Counted from the stretch's first letter, positions 1 through 9,605 are shown. The stretch: DNA of 64,000 bases from Bacillus sp. MM2020_1 (GCA_011250595.1 JAANMP010000011.1:1-64000); one strand, 5' to 3'. Numbers and translations: made by a program. Notes: generated by a model not told the origin, from the letters alone.

Positions 1-51
1 ATATTTGATAATGTATTAAACATAACACGAACATCAGGGAGGGAATCATTG

Positions 52-231
52 ATGATCTCCATTTTTATTGTCTTAGCAATTTTCATCTTGTTTTATGTAA
101 ATAAAATGACCAATTCACTTTGTATCCAAAAAGAAATTCCTGAAGAAAACCAACATAAGGTGTTTCGTACTATAAATATCCTAATTACGATTCTTCTGAT
201 ATCTTCATATTTGGAAATTTTATATACATGA
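52..231 (+). CDS. Small two-helix membrane protein, unknown
   Basis: A 59-residue protein with two hydrophobic segments (about residues 2-17 and 41-55) separated by a charged loop with EIPEEN, so probably a double-spanning membrane protein. The start is set at the ATG at 52, eight bases after a strong GGGAGGG ribosome binding site; a TTG one codon earlier is less likely. It sits near the left edge, upstream of prsA on the same strand but separated by convergent small genes and a terminator. No recognised domain; function unknown. Existence is well supported by the ribosome binding site, function is not. Confidence 0.6.
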   Translation: MISIFIVLAIFILFYVNKMTNSLCIQKEIPEENQHKVFRTINILITILLISSYLEILYT

Positions 232-282
232 TCCAAGGGGAACACTACGCAAACGAAGGCATTTGTATTAATAAAAAAATAG

Positions 283-311
283 AAGCGATGAGATTTTCTC
301 ATCGCTTTTAG
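283..311. terminator. Bidirectional hairpin terminator
   Basis: An 11-bp perfect stem (AAGCGATGAGA and its complement) with a 3-base loop and T-rich flanks on both sides. It lies between the convergent small membrane protein gene and the first YjcZ-type gene, and could end both. Confidence 0.75.
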
Positions 312-324
312 TTTGCGATTTTTA

Positions 325-417
325 TTAATAAACCCAAGAAGCTCCGATGATTATTAATAAAATAAATAGGACAACCACTAACGCAAAGCCTCCACCGTAA
401 CCTGCTCCACCAGACAT
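325..417 (-). CDS. YjcZ-family sporulation micro-protein
   Basis: A 30-residue peptide: a Gly-rich head (MSGGAGYGGGFAL) followed by one hydrophobic helix ending in GASWVY. This is the pattern of the YjcZ/YhzE family of tiny spore-associated membrane peptides known from Bacillus. A strong GGAGGGG ribosome binding site precedes the ATG. A near-identical paralogue lies just downstream in window coordinates (452..538), so this is a tandem pair. Family members are made during sporulation; their molecular role is not known. It is too short for most ORF callers. Confidence 0.8.
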   Translation of the reverse strand: MSGGAGYGGGFALVVVLFILLIIIGASWVY

Positions 418-451
418 ATATTCCCCTCCATTCATAAAGTACTATTTGGTC

Positions 452-538
452 TTAATAAATCCAAGAAGCGCCCACAATAATTAATAGTATGAAAAGTACT
501 ACAATTAGAGCAAAGCCCGCTCCATATCCATGGCTCAT
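452..538 (-). CDS. YjcZ-family sporulation micro-protein
   Basis: A 28-residue peptide, MSHGYGAGFALIVVLF followed by a hydrophobic helix ending in GASWIY, clearly a tandem paralogue of the peptide at 325..417: the hydrophobic half is almost unchanged while the head differs. An excellent AAAGGAGG ribosome binding site lies upstream of the ATG. Both are read on the minus strand, so this copy is transcribed first. The role is unknown beyond the family association with sporulation. Confidence 0.8.
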   Translation of the reverse strand: MSHGYGAGFALIVVLFILLIIVGASWIY

Positions 539-675
539 CGTAATACCTCCTTTTCCATTTACTACGATATACTATTCAAACCGAATTCATTTCGTTTAGG
601 CACTTCCCAATTTTTTTTGAAATGTTTTAGGTTCACTTTTTTGAAAAATTTCAAAAAATAATCTTAGTATTATTT

Positions 676-703
676 TTGCAGAAGTTCCCATTTATGTTAT
701 AGT
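676..703 (+). promoter_or_regulatory. Candidate sigma-A promoter of prsA
   Basis: TTGCAG and TATAGT separated by 16 bases, ending about 43 bases before the prsA start. The spacing is slightly short but the -10 is good. An AT-rich inverted repeat (TTTTTTGAAA / TTTCAAAAAA, about 640-660) lies just upstream. Confidence 0.5.
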
Positions 704-746
704 AGAGTTTGTGGACAAGAATTTACTGTTTAGGAGAGATTTCATC

Positions 747-1619
747 ATGAAAAAATGGTTATTAGCCCTTACATTAGCAGGCGGCGTACTTGCATTAACT
801 GCATGTAATCAAAGCGGTTCTGATACAGTGGCAGAGAGCAAAGTTGGTAACGTTACTCAAGAAGAACTTTACAATACAATGAAGGATAAATACGGAGACC
901 AAGCCCTTCAGCAACTTGTATATGAAAAAGTTCTAGCTAAGAAATACAAGGTTACGGATAAGGAATTAAATGCAAAAATTGATCAATTAAAAACCGATCT
1001 TGGTGCAAATTTCGAAACGACCCTTGCACAATATGGTTATAAAAGCGAAGCTGACTTGAAGAAAACAATGAAGTTAGGCATGATGCAGGAAAAAGCTGCA
1101 ATGAAAGGCGTTAAAGTAACGGATAAAGAATTAAAGGATTACTACGATACTTATAAGCCGGAAATTAAGGCGCGTCATATCCTTGTTGCTGATGAAAAGA
1201 CTGCAAAAGAAGTGAAGAAAAAGCTTGATGGTGGAGCAAAATTTGAAGATGTTGCAAAAGAGTATTCAACTGATGAAGGCTCTAAAGCAAACGGCGGAGA
1301 TTTAGGCTGGTTTGGAACTGGTAAGATGGATCCAGACTTTGAAAAAGCTGCCTATGCTTTAAAAGTCAATGAAATCAGTGCTCCAGTAAAATCACAATTT
1401 GGTTATCATATTATCCAATTAACAGACAAAAAAGAGAAAAAACCATACGCAGAGATGAAGGACGAAATCGTAACTCAAGTAAAGTCCTCTAAATTAACGA
1501 CAGAAGAAATTAATAAAGCTATGCAGCGTGAACTAAAAGCAGCAGATGTTAAAGTTAGTGATAAAGACTTAAAAGATGCACTTAACCCACAAACAACTGC
1601 AGCAACTGCAGCACATTAA
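747..1619 (+). CDS. prsA: PrsA foldase lipoprotein (peptidyl-prolyl isomerase)
   Basis: A 290-residue extracytoplasmic lipoprotein that helps exported proteins fold at the membrane-wall interface. Visible: a signal peptide with lipobox LTAC (Cys20), an N-terminal helical chaperone region, a parvulin/PpiC rotamase domain at about residues 140-230 (RHILVADEKTA, GGDLGWFGTGKMDPDF, FGYHIIQL), and a Lys-rich C-terminal helical region. The ATG at 747 is chosen because it follows TAGGAGAG and gives a proper signal peptide; a GTG at 711 would add residues before the signal. PrsA is essential for secretion of many enzymes and for penicillin-binding-protein folding in B. subtilis. The gene is monocistronic, ending in a strong terminator. 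Confidence 0.95.
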   Translation: MKKWLLALTLAGGVLALTACNQSGSDTVAESKVGNVTQEELYNTMKDKYGDQALQQLVYEKVLAKKYKVTDKELNAKIDQLKTDLGANFETTLAQYGYKSEADLKKTMKLGMMQEKAAMKGVKVTDKELKDYYDTYKPEIKARHILVADEKTAKEVKKKLDGGAKFEDVAKEYSTDEGSKANGGDLGWFGTGKMDPDFEKAAYALKVNEISAPVKSQFGYHIIQLTDKKEKKPYAEMKDEIVTQVKSSKLTTEEINKAMQRELKAADVKVSDKDLKDALNPQTTAATAAH

Positions 1620-1628
1620 AAAAATGAA

Positions 1629-1666
1629 AAAAGCGGAAACGCCTCTAAACGAGCGCTTCCGCTTTT
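1629..1666. terminator. Bidirectional terminator between prsA and yhaL
   Basis: An interrupted GC-rich stem (AAAAGCGGAA and TTCCGCTTTT outer arms) with T runs at both edges, placed between the convergent genes prsA and yhaL. Confidence 0.85.
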
Positions 1667-1855
1667 CTATTCTCCAGTAACCTTTAATTCTTCCTTCAAT
1701 TCCTTTTCTCTCTCCAGGCGTTTCATATAGATTTCGCCTTCCTGCTCAATGTTTTCCATTTCCATCAATCGCTCTTCTCTTCCTGTTTTCAGTGCCATTA
1801 GTGCACTTACTACAATACCAACCACAACAGCATATACCCAAATAGGAATAGTCAT
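1667..1855 (-). CDS. yhaL: YhaL-type sporulation membrane protein
   Basis: A 62-residue protein with one N-terminal membrane helix (PIWVYAVVVGIVVSALM) followed by a charged cytoplasmic helix rich in Glu, Lys and Arg with an EGEIYMKRLEREKE stretch. This matches the architecture of B. subtilis YhaL, which also neighbours prsA. The ATG at 1855 is preferred because of the AAAGGAGC ribosome binding site just upstream; an upstream in-frame extension would lack one. YhaL is linked to sporulation in B. subtilis but has no defined biochemical role. Confidence 0.75.
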   Translation of the reverse strand: MTIPIWVYAVVVGIVVSALMALKTGREERLMEMENIEQEGEIYMKRLEREKELKEELKVTGE

Positions 1856-1949
1856 ATTTCTTGCTCCTTTCCTTAGTGGTTGTCCACCCTTTACTACATG
1901 ATATTCCTTAGAAATGGAAATATTCATATTACCCTTTAAATGCAAAAAA

Positions 1950-1972
1950 AATAACCCAAAAGAGGGTTATCT
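1950..1972 (-). terminator. Terminator of the yhaO-yhaN-yhaM unit
   Basis: GATAACCC / GGGTTATC stem with a 6-base loop followed, on the minus strand, by a run of eight T, directly after the yhaM stop codon. Confidence 0.8.
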
Positions 1973-2916
1973 TATTTATGAAACGCTGGCTTATAAAAGG
2001 AACGATTATCAAGCGCAAAAATTCGCTCAGTAAATTCACCTGGCTTCACTCGATCTAGTGCCCGGTCAAGCATATTCATTTTCGCATCAAGATTATCGAT
2101 ATAATGTAGAATTTCAGCTTCTTTAATCATTGGCGGTTTAGGACTGCCCCATTCTGCTTTTCCATGATGGCTCAGAACAAGATGTTGAAGAATAAGGACT
2201 TCTTCCCCAGAAATGCTCAGTTCTTCAGCCGCTTTGCCTATTTCATTAATCATAATCGTAATATGCCCAAGCAGGTTTCCTTCAATCGTATAGACCGTCG
2301 AAATCGGACCCGATAATTCCAATACTTTCCCCATATCATGTAAGATAACCCCTGCATATAGTAAATCCTTGTCGAGGCTTGGATAAAGCATGGCAATCGA
2401 TTTAGCCAAATCAAGCATACTCACAACATGAAAGGCAAGCCCGGATACAAACTCATGATGATTTTTAGTGGCTGCAGGAAACTCTAAAAAAGCCTTCTGA
2501 TGCTTTTTGATTAAGTGTCGTGTAATTCTTTGGATATTGGGATTTTTCATTTCAAAAATATACTGAGTGAGTCTACCTGACATTTCCTCTTGGCTTAATG
2601 GTGCGGTCTCCAGGAAGTCATCCAATTTTACTCCATCTGACGGCCCGGTCCGGCGTATTTGACGGATTTTAAGCTGGCTTTTCCCACGATAATTTTGTAC
2701 ATCCCCTAGTATTTTCACAATACTTTGTGGGGCATAACTCTTTCCATCCTCTTCATTAACATCCCAGAGCTTGGCTTCTATCTCCCCGCTTTTGTCTTGG
2801 AGAATAAGTGTTAAAAAAGGTTTGCCATTACTTGCAATCCCCTTTGTAGAACTTTTAATTAGTAAAAAAAGTTCTACCTGTTCACCTACTTCATGCTTTA
2901 ATATACCTTTCCCCAT
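1972..2916 (-). CDS. yhaM: 3'-5' exoribonuclease YhaM
   Basis: A 314-residue protein with an N-terminal OB-fold nucleic-acid binding domain (about residues 10-90, including [19 protein letters not shown]) and a C-terminal HD hydrolase domain with the metal-binding HD pair in [14 protein letters not shown] and a second histidine set in [11 protein letters not shown]. YhaM of Bacillus and its relative Cbf1 of Staphylococcus degrade RNA and single-stranded DNA from the 3' end. Length equals the family norm. It is the last gene of a minus-strand group after yhaO and yhaN, 50 bases behind yhaN, pointing to a nucleic-acid processing module. Confidence 0.93.
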   Translation of the reverse strand: MGKGILKHEVGEQVELFLLIKSSTKGIASNGKPFLTLILQDKSGEIEAKLWDVNEEDGKSYAPQSIVKILGDVQNYRGKSQLKIRQIRRTGPSDGVKLDDFLETAPLSQEEMSGRLTQYIFEMKNPNIQRITRHLIKKHQKAFLEFPAATKNHHEFVSGLAFHVVSMLDLAKSIAMLYPSLDKDLLYAGVILHDMGKVLELSGPISTVYTIEGNLLGHITIMINEIGKAAEELSISGEEVLILQHLVLSHHGKAEWGSPKPPMIKEAEILHYIDNLDAKMNMLDRALDRVKPGEFTERIFALDNRSFYKPAFHK

Positions 2917-2966
2917 AAATTCACGTCCTTTCCATTAATAAGAGTATAACATATCCAATTAGTACT

Positions 2967-5900
2967 CTATGAAATTATCTGTACAGCACCTTTTTCTAAA
3001 AAAAGAACATTTTCCCTTTGGAAAAAAGGCAGTAAATGTTTATGACAAGTGAAAAATAATAGTTGATTCCGCTTCATCCCTTTTAGTAGTTCTATCACTT
3101 TTTCCGTTCTTTTTGCATCAAAGTTTACAAAACTATCATCAATAATAATCGGGAGGTGATGTTTCTCATATAACGTTACTGCAAAGGCAAGTCGTATTGC
3201 TACGTATAACTGTTCCGTTGTTGCTTGGCTAAGTTCATTTGCTTCAAAAATAGTATGATCCTTACGCTCAACTAAAAAACCCGAACCGGAGTCTCGTAAG
3301 TGAATCCTATGATAGTTATCATCTGTGAGGAACGACAAATATTCTTCCGCTTTGGAGAGCATCCTTGGTAAATGGATGTTTTTATACTTTTCAATTGTAT
3401 TTACGAGAATCTCTTGTGCGATACAATAGACGGACCACTCTTTTGCAGCCTCTTCTAATTCATATTTTTTCTGTTTGTATTGATGGAGAATATCCGAATA
3501 AACGCCTCCCTCTTCTAGAACTTGAATTTCGTACTTAATCGAAGCTTGCTCTTCCAAACGTTTTTTTAAGGCTGTTTGCAATAAATGGACTTCCTGATTA
3601 TATTCAGTAATTACTTCATCACTAGGATGGATTTGGAGAAAGTTTTCCCGATCCTGTTCCGAGAGAATTGAATATTGTAGTTGGCTTTGCAGTGATTCTA
3701 ACCTTTTGATTAACTTTTCTTTCTTCTCTGCTTTAGCTCCAAGTTCGTAATATTGCAACTCTGTCTCCACCTTTGCAGAAGAGATTAGTTGGTTATATTC
3801 TAATTGCAGATGAGCCAACTCCTGCGATTTCTGTTTTAAATCAGCTTCAAGGTCATTAAGCTTTGCGAGTCTCTCTTGACTTGTTATTTGCTTGCCATGT
3901 TCTTCTTTCAACTTGTTTCGCAATACATAGACAGCATTATATAAATCTAAACCTTTCTCATTTAAATAAAGATGCTCGTAATAATTAAGACTCTTTGTTA
4001 CTTTCTCCTGCTGCTGATTTATTTGCTCAAGTCTCGTCTGCACTAGTTTTTTCTCTCTGCAATTCATTTTATATTGTTCAATAAGTTCAAATGCTTCAAG
4101 TAAAAAGGAATTGGCAATATATTCAGGTACTTTTAATTCACGGCTAATTGATAACAGCTTTTCTTTATTTTGGGCGGACTCCAATTCCAATTGTTCGAAT
4201 TTTGCAATCACCTTTTCGTATTGAGCTTGCTGCTGTTTTAACTTAATCTTTACAACTTGAAGTTCTTCTCTCCGCTGTTTATCAAGTATTAACTGCTCCT
4301 CAAGTTTTGTAATTTCCAGATATTCAGCTGATTGGAGTTTTTGCTTTAACTGCTTTTCCTTGTCTCGTAAACTGGTCAATGTTTGATTAAGGTCCGCATC
4401 CTGCGATTGTTTCTTACTTTTGGTCATAAACAGGGCTATAAAAATGCACCCTAGTAAACCAATAGTAACTAGAAACCATTGCCTTGATAGCACACCATAT
4501 AGTGTTACTGCAGCCAGGATAAACTCAAATAGATAAAACTGAAGTTTTCTCTGCTTCACTTGTTTAGCTGAAGCGGCTTTATCTCGTTCATTTATCTGTT
4601 GATAGAAGTCTATTTTATCTTGTAAGGACCTTAATTCTCCTTCCAATCCCTTTTTATCATTTGCCGAATTTACCTTATCTTCAAGCGACATGCGTTCCTG
4701 TTTAGATAGAACAAGCCGTTCTACAAATCGGACATCTTTTTCTACTTCCTCTAATACACCCTTTTCTTCTTGATAATGAGTCTCTAATTCTTCCTTTACC
4801 TCTTCTAGCTTTTGAGTTTTCCTAGAAACTGCTTCCACTTGATTTTTCATATAAATATTTGTATTAATTGAAAAGATATCTTCTTCATTTAAGTTTAAAT
4901 GAAGCTTCTCTTTCGTAATAGAAAGCTCTTCTTCAATAGCTAAAAGTTTTGTTTCACATTTCAGTTTTTCCTGCTTCAATTGTTCGAAAAGTGGAACTTG
5001 ATCAAGCAAGGATAAGATAGCTGGCTCGTTTTTAAGAAAAGCTTGGTCAGGTTGAATCACTGCTAATTCTTTATTTAAATTTTCAATTCTTTCGGTTATG
5101 CTGTTAATCTCTGCTTTATAGGGATGGATGAACTGAGTTATTTTTTCAATTCTTTCAATTCCACGTACTGGAAACCCAATTTTCCCTAATTCCTTAAGCT
5201 CCTTCATGATCCACTTTTCGTCTTTGACGATGGTTTCGATTCTTTTCCACTCATTTAATTTTTCAATCTTTTCCCCTAAATCCTGTAATGATTCGTTTAT
5301 TTCCAGCATTTCTTGGTGGAGCATTTCTTTCTTCTCTACTAAATTTGTATAATTTTTATTCTTTGCTTCTGCTATTTTCAATTCTTCATTGATTCTATGA
5401 AGTGCTTGAATCTTTTCATTCAATAATGGTTTCTTTCCTGTAGGTTTAAAGCGCATTTCTAGCTCTTTCTGTAGGAAATCTTCTGTTTTTGCCAGACTTT
5501 CCGTTCCTAATGTTCCAGCAGAGAATAGGAACTTGCCTATCTCATCATTTTTCATTTGATGAATATTTTGCAAGCCATGCAAATTAAAAGAAAAAATAGC
5601 TTGGAATAAACTTTTATCAAAGTTCCCTGTTAATTCTTTAAGAAGTTCCTCGCCGCCCATCCTGCCATTGTCCATTGCGACCTTCACATCGCCAGTCGCT
5701 TTTCCTCTCACACGTTCTATCACTGCCCCGCCGTGACTTTCATGAACAATCCTAATTTTCCCGCCATATTTTGTACTATGTTTTGGCTCATAACGGAGTT
5801 CTGCTGATTGCTGTTTTGTAGGAAAACCAAATAAGATGCAATGGATAAAGGCCATAATCGTGGACTTACCTGCTTCATTTTCTCCATAGAACACTTGAAA

Positions 5901-5972
5901 ATCATGAAGGTCAATAATTTTGACATTCTCTAATTGGCCAAACCCATATATATGTAGTTCGAGAATTTTCAA
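2967..5972 (-). CDS. yhaN: SbcC/Rad50-like AAA ATPase YhaN
   Basis: A 1001-residue SMC-like ATPase. Walker A (GENEAGKST) lies at about residue 32, Walker B (PIIIDDSFVNFD) near the C-terminus, and between them are long coiled coils interrupted by a short hydrophobic pair of segments (about residues 480-515, FYLFEFILAAVTLYGVL and following). That central membrane-like segment in place of a zinc hook is typical of the YhaN family and unlike true SbcC. It partners with the YhaO nuclease, whose gene is 17 bases upstream. Start is TTG at 5972 behind AAGGTG. It is proposed to act in DNA repair or end processing at the membrane. Confidence 0.9.
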   Translation of the reverse strand: MKILELHIYGFGQLENVKIIDLHDFQVFYGENEAGKSTIMAFIHCILFGFPTKQQSAELRYEPKHSTKYGGKIRIVHESHGGAVIERVRGKATGDVKVAMDNGRMGGEELLKELTGNFDKSLFQAIFSFNLHGLQNIHQMKNDEIGKFLFSAGTLGTESLAKTEDFLQKELEMRFKPTGKKPLLNEKIQALHRINEELKIAEAKNKNYTNLVEKKEMLHQEMLEINESLQDLGEKIEKLNEWKRIETIVKDEKWIMKELKELGKIGFPVRGIERIEKITQFIHPYKAEINSITERIENLNKELAVIQPDQAFLKNEPAILSLLDQVPLFEQLKQEKLKCETKLLAIEEELSITKEKLHLNLNEEDIFSINTNIYMKNQVEAVSRKTQKLEEVKEELETHYQEEKGVLEEVEKDVRFVERLVLSKQERMSLEDKVNSANDKKGLEGELRSLQDKIDFYQQINERDKAASAKQVKQRKLQFYLFEFILAAVTLYGVLSRQWFLVTIGLLGCIFIALFMTKSKKQSQDADLNQTLTSLRDKEKQLKQKLQSAEYLEITKLEEQLILDKQRREELQVVKIKLKQQQAQYEKVIAKFEQLELESAQNKEKLLSISRELKVPEYIANSFLLEAFELIEQYKMNCREKKLVQTRLEQINQQQEKVTKSLNYYEHLYLNEKGLDLYNAVYVLRNKLKEEHGKQITSQERLAKLNDLEADLKQKSQELAHLQLEYNQLISSAKVETELQYYELGAKAEKKEKLIKRLESLQSQLQYSILSEQDRENFLQIHPSDEVITEYNQEVHLLQTALKKRLEEQASIKYEIQVLEEGGVYSDILHQYKQKKYELEEAAKEWSVYCIAQEILVNTIEKYKNIHLPRMLSKAEEYLSFLTDDNYHRIHLRDSGSGFLVERKDHTIFEANELSQATTEQLYVAIRLAFAVTLYEKHHLPIIIDDSFVNFDAKRTEKVIELLKGMKRNQLLFFTCHKHLLPFFQRENVLFLEKGAVQIIS

Positions 5973-5989
5973 TCTTCTTCACACCTTCC

Positions 5990-7210
5990 TTAAGCCTGAT
6001 AAAGTAATTGAATCAGCAATTTCTCTGCTTTTTCGACTAACTCTTTCTGCTCTTCAGCCGTTAAATGCACTAAATATTTTCTCCCTAATTGATGGCCGTA
6101 CAAAGGAGCCAAGCTTTGCTCCACATCCTCAAAATGGTCAATAGTTTCAAATAACTCCGCATAAAAATTAGCATCCCTTTTCATTTGTTCTTTGTCTATT
6201 TGCTGGCTCACTACGATGGTTAGTTCCACCACCCAGACAAAGGATTCCTCATCTTTTTCATCCTCTTGAAGAAGCTCTAAAAGTTCGGAATCAACACTTC
6301 TTTTTTCACGGGCATCATCTAATTGAATATTTTTCAAAACCAGAGATAATAGTGTTGCTTTCAGATCCTTTCGTACACTATTGATTGTAGTCTGGCATAA
6401 TAGCAATAACTCGTGGAAACTTTTTGCTGAAGATGCATCAACAACTACTTCCTCCCAAATAATATCTGACGTTTCTAAAAAGTTCATTTTCGTATCATGT
6501 TCGGATAACGTTACATGATAGATCCCTTTTGAACCGGATTCTTTTTTATTCCTACCTTGGATATTACCCGGATAAATAATTGGCGGATTATTAGATAAGA
6601 TTGCCCTTTTATGGATATGTCCCAAGGCCCAATAATCAAAATCCTTTCGAAGCAAATCATTAACCGTAAAGGGAGCGTAATTGTCATGCTCCACCCCTGC
6701 ACTCTCATTTCCATGAAGAATTCCGATATGAAAATCTGCTCCTTCTTTCTTTATGTAATCATCGATTTTTCTATCAAAGACATGTCTGGTCGGATAACTG
6801 AAGCCATATAAATGGATAATTTCACCACTTTTTGTATGTAAAACTTTGGTTTCTACCTCACTTTTAAAAATATGAACATTTGAGGGCATGTCAAGGTGAA
6901 CCCAGGACCCGTTTAAATGATCATGATTCCCATGGATGATATAAACAGGAATTCCCTTTTCTGCAAGCTTAAGCATCTCTGAACGAAAGCGGGATTGTGC
7001 ACGCAGGCTGCGGTCCTCGCCATCGAATAAATCGCCTGCTAAAATAACGAAGTCAACTTGCTGATAAATTGCGGTCGAAGTAATCTGTTTTAATGCAGTA
7101 AAGGTACTCTCTTTTATTCGCATAAAAATGTTTGTTGGTAAATGCTTTAATCCAACCATCGGACTGTCCAAATGCAGGTCTGCTGCATGAATAAAGCTTA
7201 TCTTTTTCAT
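5990..7210 (-). CDS. yhaO: SbcD/Mre11-like metallophosphoesterase YhaO
   Basis: A 406-residue nuclease subunit. The calcineurin-like phosphoesterase motifs are clear: AADLHLDSP, LAGDLFDGEDR, IHGNHDHLN and a late GHIHKR, which together supply the two-metal site of the Mre11/SbcD family. The ATG at 7210 follows GGAGAGG; the longer open frame upstream has no ribosome binding site. It is the first gene of the group with yhaN and yhaM. By family knowledge it forms a nuclease-ATPase complex with YhaN. Confidence 0.92.
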   Translation of the reverse strand: MKKISFIHAADLHLDSPMVGLKHLPTNIFMRIKESTFTALKQITSTAIYQQVDFVILAGDLFDGEDRSLRAQSRFRSEMLKLAEKGIPVYIIHGNHDHLNGSWVHLDMPSNVHIFKSEVETKVLHTKSGEIIHLYGFSYPTRHVFDRKIDDYIKKEGADFHIGILHGNESAGVEHDNYAPFTVNDLLRKDFDYWALGHIHKRAILSNNPPIIYPGNIQGRNKKESGSKGIYHVTLSEHDTKMNFLETSDIIWEEVVVDASSAKSFHELLLLCQTTINSVRKDLKATLLSLVLKNIQLDDAREKRSVDSELLELLQEDEKDEESFVWVVELTIVVSQQIDKEQMKRDANFYAELFETIDHFEDVEQSLAPLYGHQLGRKYLVHLTAEEQKELVEKAEKLLIQLLYQA

Positions 7211-7295
7211 AAATAATTCCTCTCCACATCTTTTCTCCATTGTAGCACCTCTTAAATACGAATGCACGTTCTAGTAATAAGCTAACAAAAAAATA

Positions 7296-7325
7296 AAGAA
7301 CCATTACCAGCAGGTAATAGCTCTT
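7296..7325 (-). terminator. Terminator downstream of yhaP
   Basis: Imperfect stem centred on GGTAATAG/CCATTACC with an AGCA loop and a T-rich tract on the minus strand, immediately after the yhaP stop. It separates the exporter from the yhaO group. Confidence 0.6.
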
Positions 7326-7333
7326 CGTTTTCC

Positions 7334-8587
7334 TTATTCTTTCTTAGTTAACTGTAATGCTTTTTTAATATCTTTAAAAGAGTTTGACTGTCCATACATT
7401 AAGACGCCACCACGGTATACGCGGGCACCAAATATGGCTAATATTGTAATTGTTGCAACAAGGATTGCAATGCCTAATAATGCTTCCCAAATTGGAATTG
7501 TTAGCATTCCAACACGCAAAAACATAATCATCGGTGTAAAGAATGGTATAAAGGATGTTACCGTAATAAACGGTGCATCCGGTTTACCTAAACCAAACAT
7601 TGCAATCATAAACCCGGCAACAACTAACAACGTCATTGGCGTAATCATTTGCTGAACATCTTCTATTCTGCTGACAAGGGAACCAAGAAATGCCGCTAAA
7701 GTTGCATAAAGGAAATAACCTAGAATGAAGAAAATGACTGCGTAGAGTATCGTCTCAAAAGGGATATCACCAAAACCATAAACTCCCATAAAGCCTTCTT
7801 TTAATGATTCCATATTCTGTTTAAACGAGAAATAGCCAACAGACAGAAATACTGCGAGCTGTGTCAGACTTAACAACCCGATTCCGATTATTTTCGCAAA
7901 CATCTGTTTAATCGGTGAGACACTGGAAATTAAGATTTCCATTACTCTTGATGACTTTTCTGTCGCCACTTCCATCGCAATCATATTTGCATACATGATG
8001 ACCGAAAAATAGATAATAAACAGCAGGACGTAGACAAGTCCACGTGCTTGGTTTAATTCTTCTTCTGTTTTTGCATTCTTCTCGAGCGCAATTTTCTCAA
8101 AAGAAACCGGTTCATAAAGCTTTTCGAGCTGGGCTGCTGTCAATTGAATCTGGGAAGCTGCGAGCATTGTTTTTACTTGCTGGAGACTTGTATTGAGATC
8201 AGTAAACATGGAAGAGTCAGCAATACTCATTGCCTTATATGTAGCTAATGGCAGGTTTTCCTCATTCATCCCTAGCAGGACAATGCCTTGATAACGCCCC
8301 TCTTCCACGGCTTTTTCCGCATTAGCAACACTTCCTTCGAAGGGAGATAATTTTATATCTTTATTGATTAACTTAACTTGTTTTTTGAAAGGTTCGTAAA
8401 GTTGACCTGTTTCATCAAGGACTGCAACATTTTCTTTCCCGCCATCTTTATCAAAAATATCAATGATATTATTTAAGTTCGTTAAGGCTAAGACAATTAT
8501 GACTGTTAAAAGAGTGGTAATGATAAAGGATTTTGTTTTTAACTTGTTTATATAGGTATGGACTAAAATAATCCAAAAACTATTCAT
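7334..8587 (-). CDS. yhaP: ABC-2 type exporter permease YhaP (NatB-like)
   Basis: A 417-residue permease with one N-terminal helix (SFIITTLLTVIIVLALTNL), a large extracytoplasmic domain of about 150 residues and five or six C-terminal helices. This is the ABC2_membrane_3 layout of NatB and YhaP sodium/drug exporters. The start ATG overlaps the stop of yhaQ by eight bases (ATGAATAG), with GGTGA as ribosome binding site, so translation is coupled. Substrate cannot be deduced; Na+ export is the NatB precedent. Confidence 0.88.
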   Translation of the reverse strand: MNSFWIILVHTYINKLKTKSFIITTLLTVIIVLALTNLNNIIDIFDKDGGKENVAVLDETGQLYEPFKKQVKLINKDIKLSPFEGSVANAEKAVEEGRYQGIVLLGMNEENLPLATYKAMSIADSSMFTDLNTSLQQVKTMLAASQIQLTAAQLEKLYEPVSFEKIALEKNAKTEEELNQARGLVYVLLFIIYFSVIMYANMIAMEVATEKSSRVMEILISSVSPIKQMFAKIIGIGLLSLTQLAVFLSVGYFSFKQNMESLKEGFMGVYGFGDIPFETILYAVIFFILGYFLYATLAAFLGSLVSRIEDVQQMITPMTLLVVAGFMIAMFGLGKPDAPFITVTSFIPFFTPMIMFLRVGMLTIPIWEALLGIAILVATITILAIFGARVYRGGVLMYGQSNSFKDIKKALQLTKKE

Positions 8588-9479
8588 AAGAGTCACCTAC
8601 TTTCTCAATAAAAATATCATTTAAAGAAGGTTCTTCCAGGGAAAATTTCCGAATAAACCCCTTATTTACTATCTCTTTAAGGATTTTTTCGGCTATGTAT
8701 TCACCTTCAATTTGCAGATGAATTCCTTCCATCGTAGGTTTGGACTTAACAACACCTGGATAATTTTTTAAGGAATCCAACGAAAAATCGGCATGGATAA
8801 CCAAGTTCTTTTTACCAAATGATCGCTTTATTTCTTTTAAAGATCCATGTACCACCGGACTACCTTTTTGCAAAATGCACAGATGCTCACACATTTCTTC
8901 TACATGCTCCATCCGATGACTCGAAAATACAATGGTTGCCCCACTTTCTTTTAAAGATAAGACTGCTTCTTTCAGCATTTCAACATTTACCGGATCAAGC
9001 CCGCTAAAAGGCTCATCCAGAATTAGTAATTTCGGTTTGTGAACGACAGCTGCAATGAATTGTATTTTCTGTTGGTTTCCCTTCGAAAGCTCTTCGACTT
9101 TTTTATTCTCATACTCCGGGATCTTAAATCGATCAAGCCAAAGTTTTAATTCTGTAAGTGCCTCAGTCTTTTGCATACCTCTTAATCTGGCTAAATAGAC
9201 GATTTGGTCACGGACCTTTAGTTTGGGATACAAGCCCCGCTCCTCTGGAAGATAACCAACCAAGTGACTGGTGGAATAATCAATCGGTTTGCCGTCCCAG
9301 GTAATCTTCCCACCGCTAGCATCAAGCAAACCTAAAATCATCCGAAATGTTGTTGTCTTCCCTGCACCATTTGCCCCTAAAAAGCCAAACATTTCTTTGT
9401 CTGGTATCTCTAAAGATAAATCGTCCACTGCAGTAAAATCCCCAAACTTTTTCATGACATGTTCAAGTTTAAGAACCAT
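8580..9479 (-). CDS. yhaQ: ABC exporter ATPase YhaQ (NatA-like)
   Basis: A 299-residue ATPase with Walker A GANGAGKTT, Q-loop region GYLPEERGLYPKL, signature LSKGNQQKIQFIAA, Walker B LLILDEPFSGLDP and switch His in FSSHRMEH. A C-terminal DUF4162-type extension of about 80 residues follows, common in NatA-like exporters. The 'PEERGLYPK' segment is typical of NatA/YhaQ. Start at the ATG at 9479 behind GGAGAGGAG. It is operonic with yhaP. Confidence 0.9.
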   Translation of the reverse strand: MVLKLEHVMKKFGDFTAVDDLSLEIPDKEMFGFLGANGAGKTTTFRMILGLLDASGGKITWDGKPIDYSTSHLVGYLPEERGLYPKLKVRDQIVYLARLRGMQKTEALTELKLWLDRFKIPEYENKKVEELSKGNQQKIQFIAAVVHKPKLLILDEPFSGLDPVNVEMLKEAVLSLKESGATIVFSSHRMEHVEEMCEHLCILQKGSPVVHGSLKEIKRSFGKKNLVIHADFSLDSLKNYPGVVKSKPTMEGIHLQIEGEYIAEKILKEIVNKGFIRKFSLEEPSLNDIFIEKVGDSYE

Positions 9480-9605
9480 TTCACACACTCCTCTCCATTT
9501 TAGTACGAATAAACAATAAAATAGTTTCACATTCTTTTTGAACTTCTTTTGAAATTATGTGAAAATATAAAATATAACAACAAAATATAGGAAGGGGTTT
9601 GTAGA

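Noticed and set aside
711..746. Upstream GTG start for prsA.
   Set aside because: It would put charged residues before the lipoprotein signal peptide and lacks a ribosome binding site; the ATG at 747 has both.
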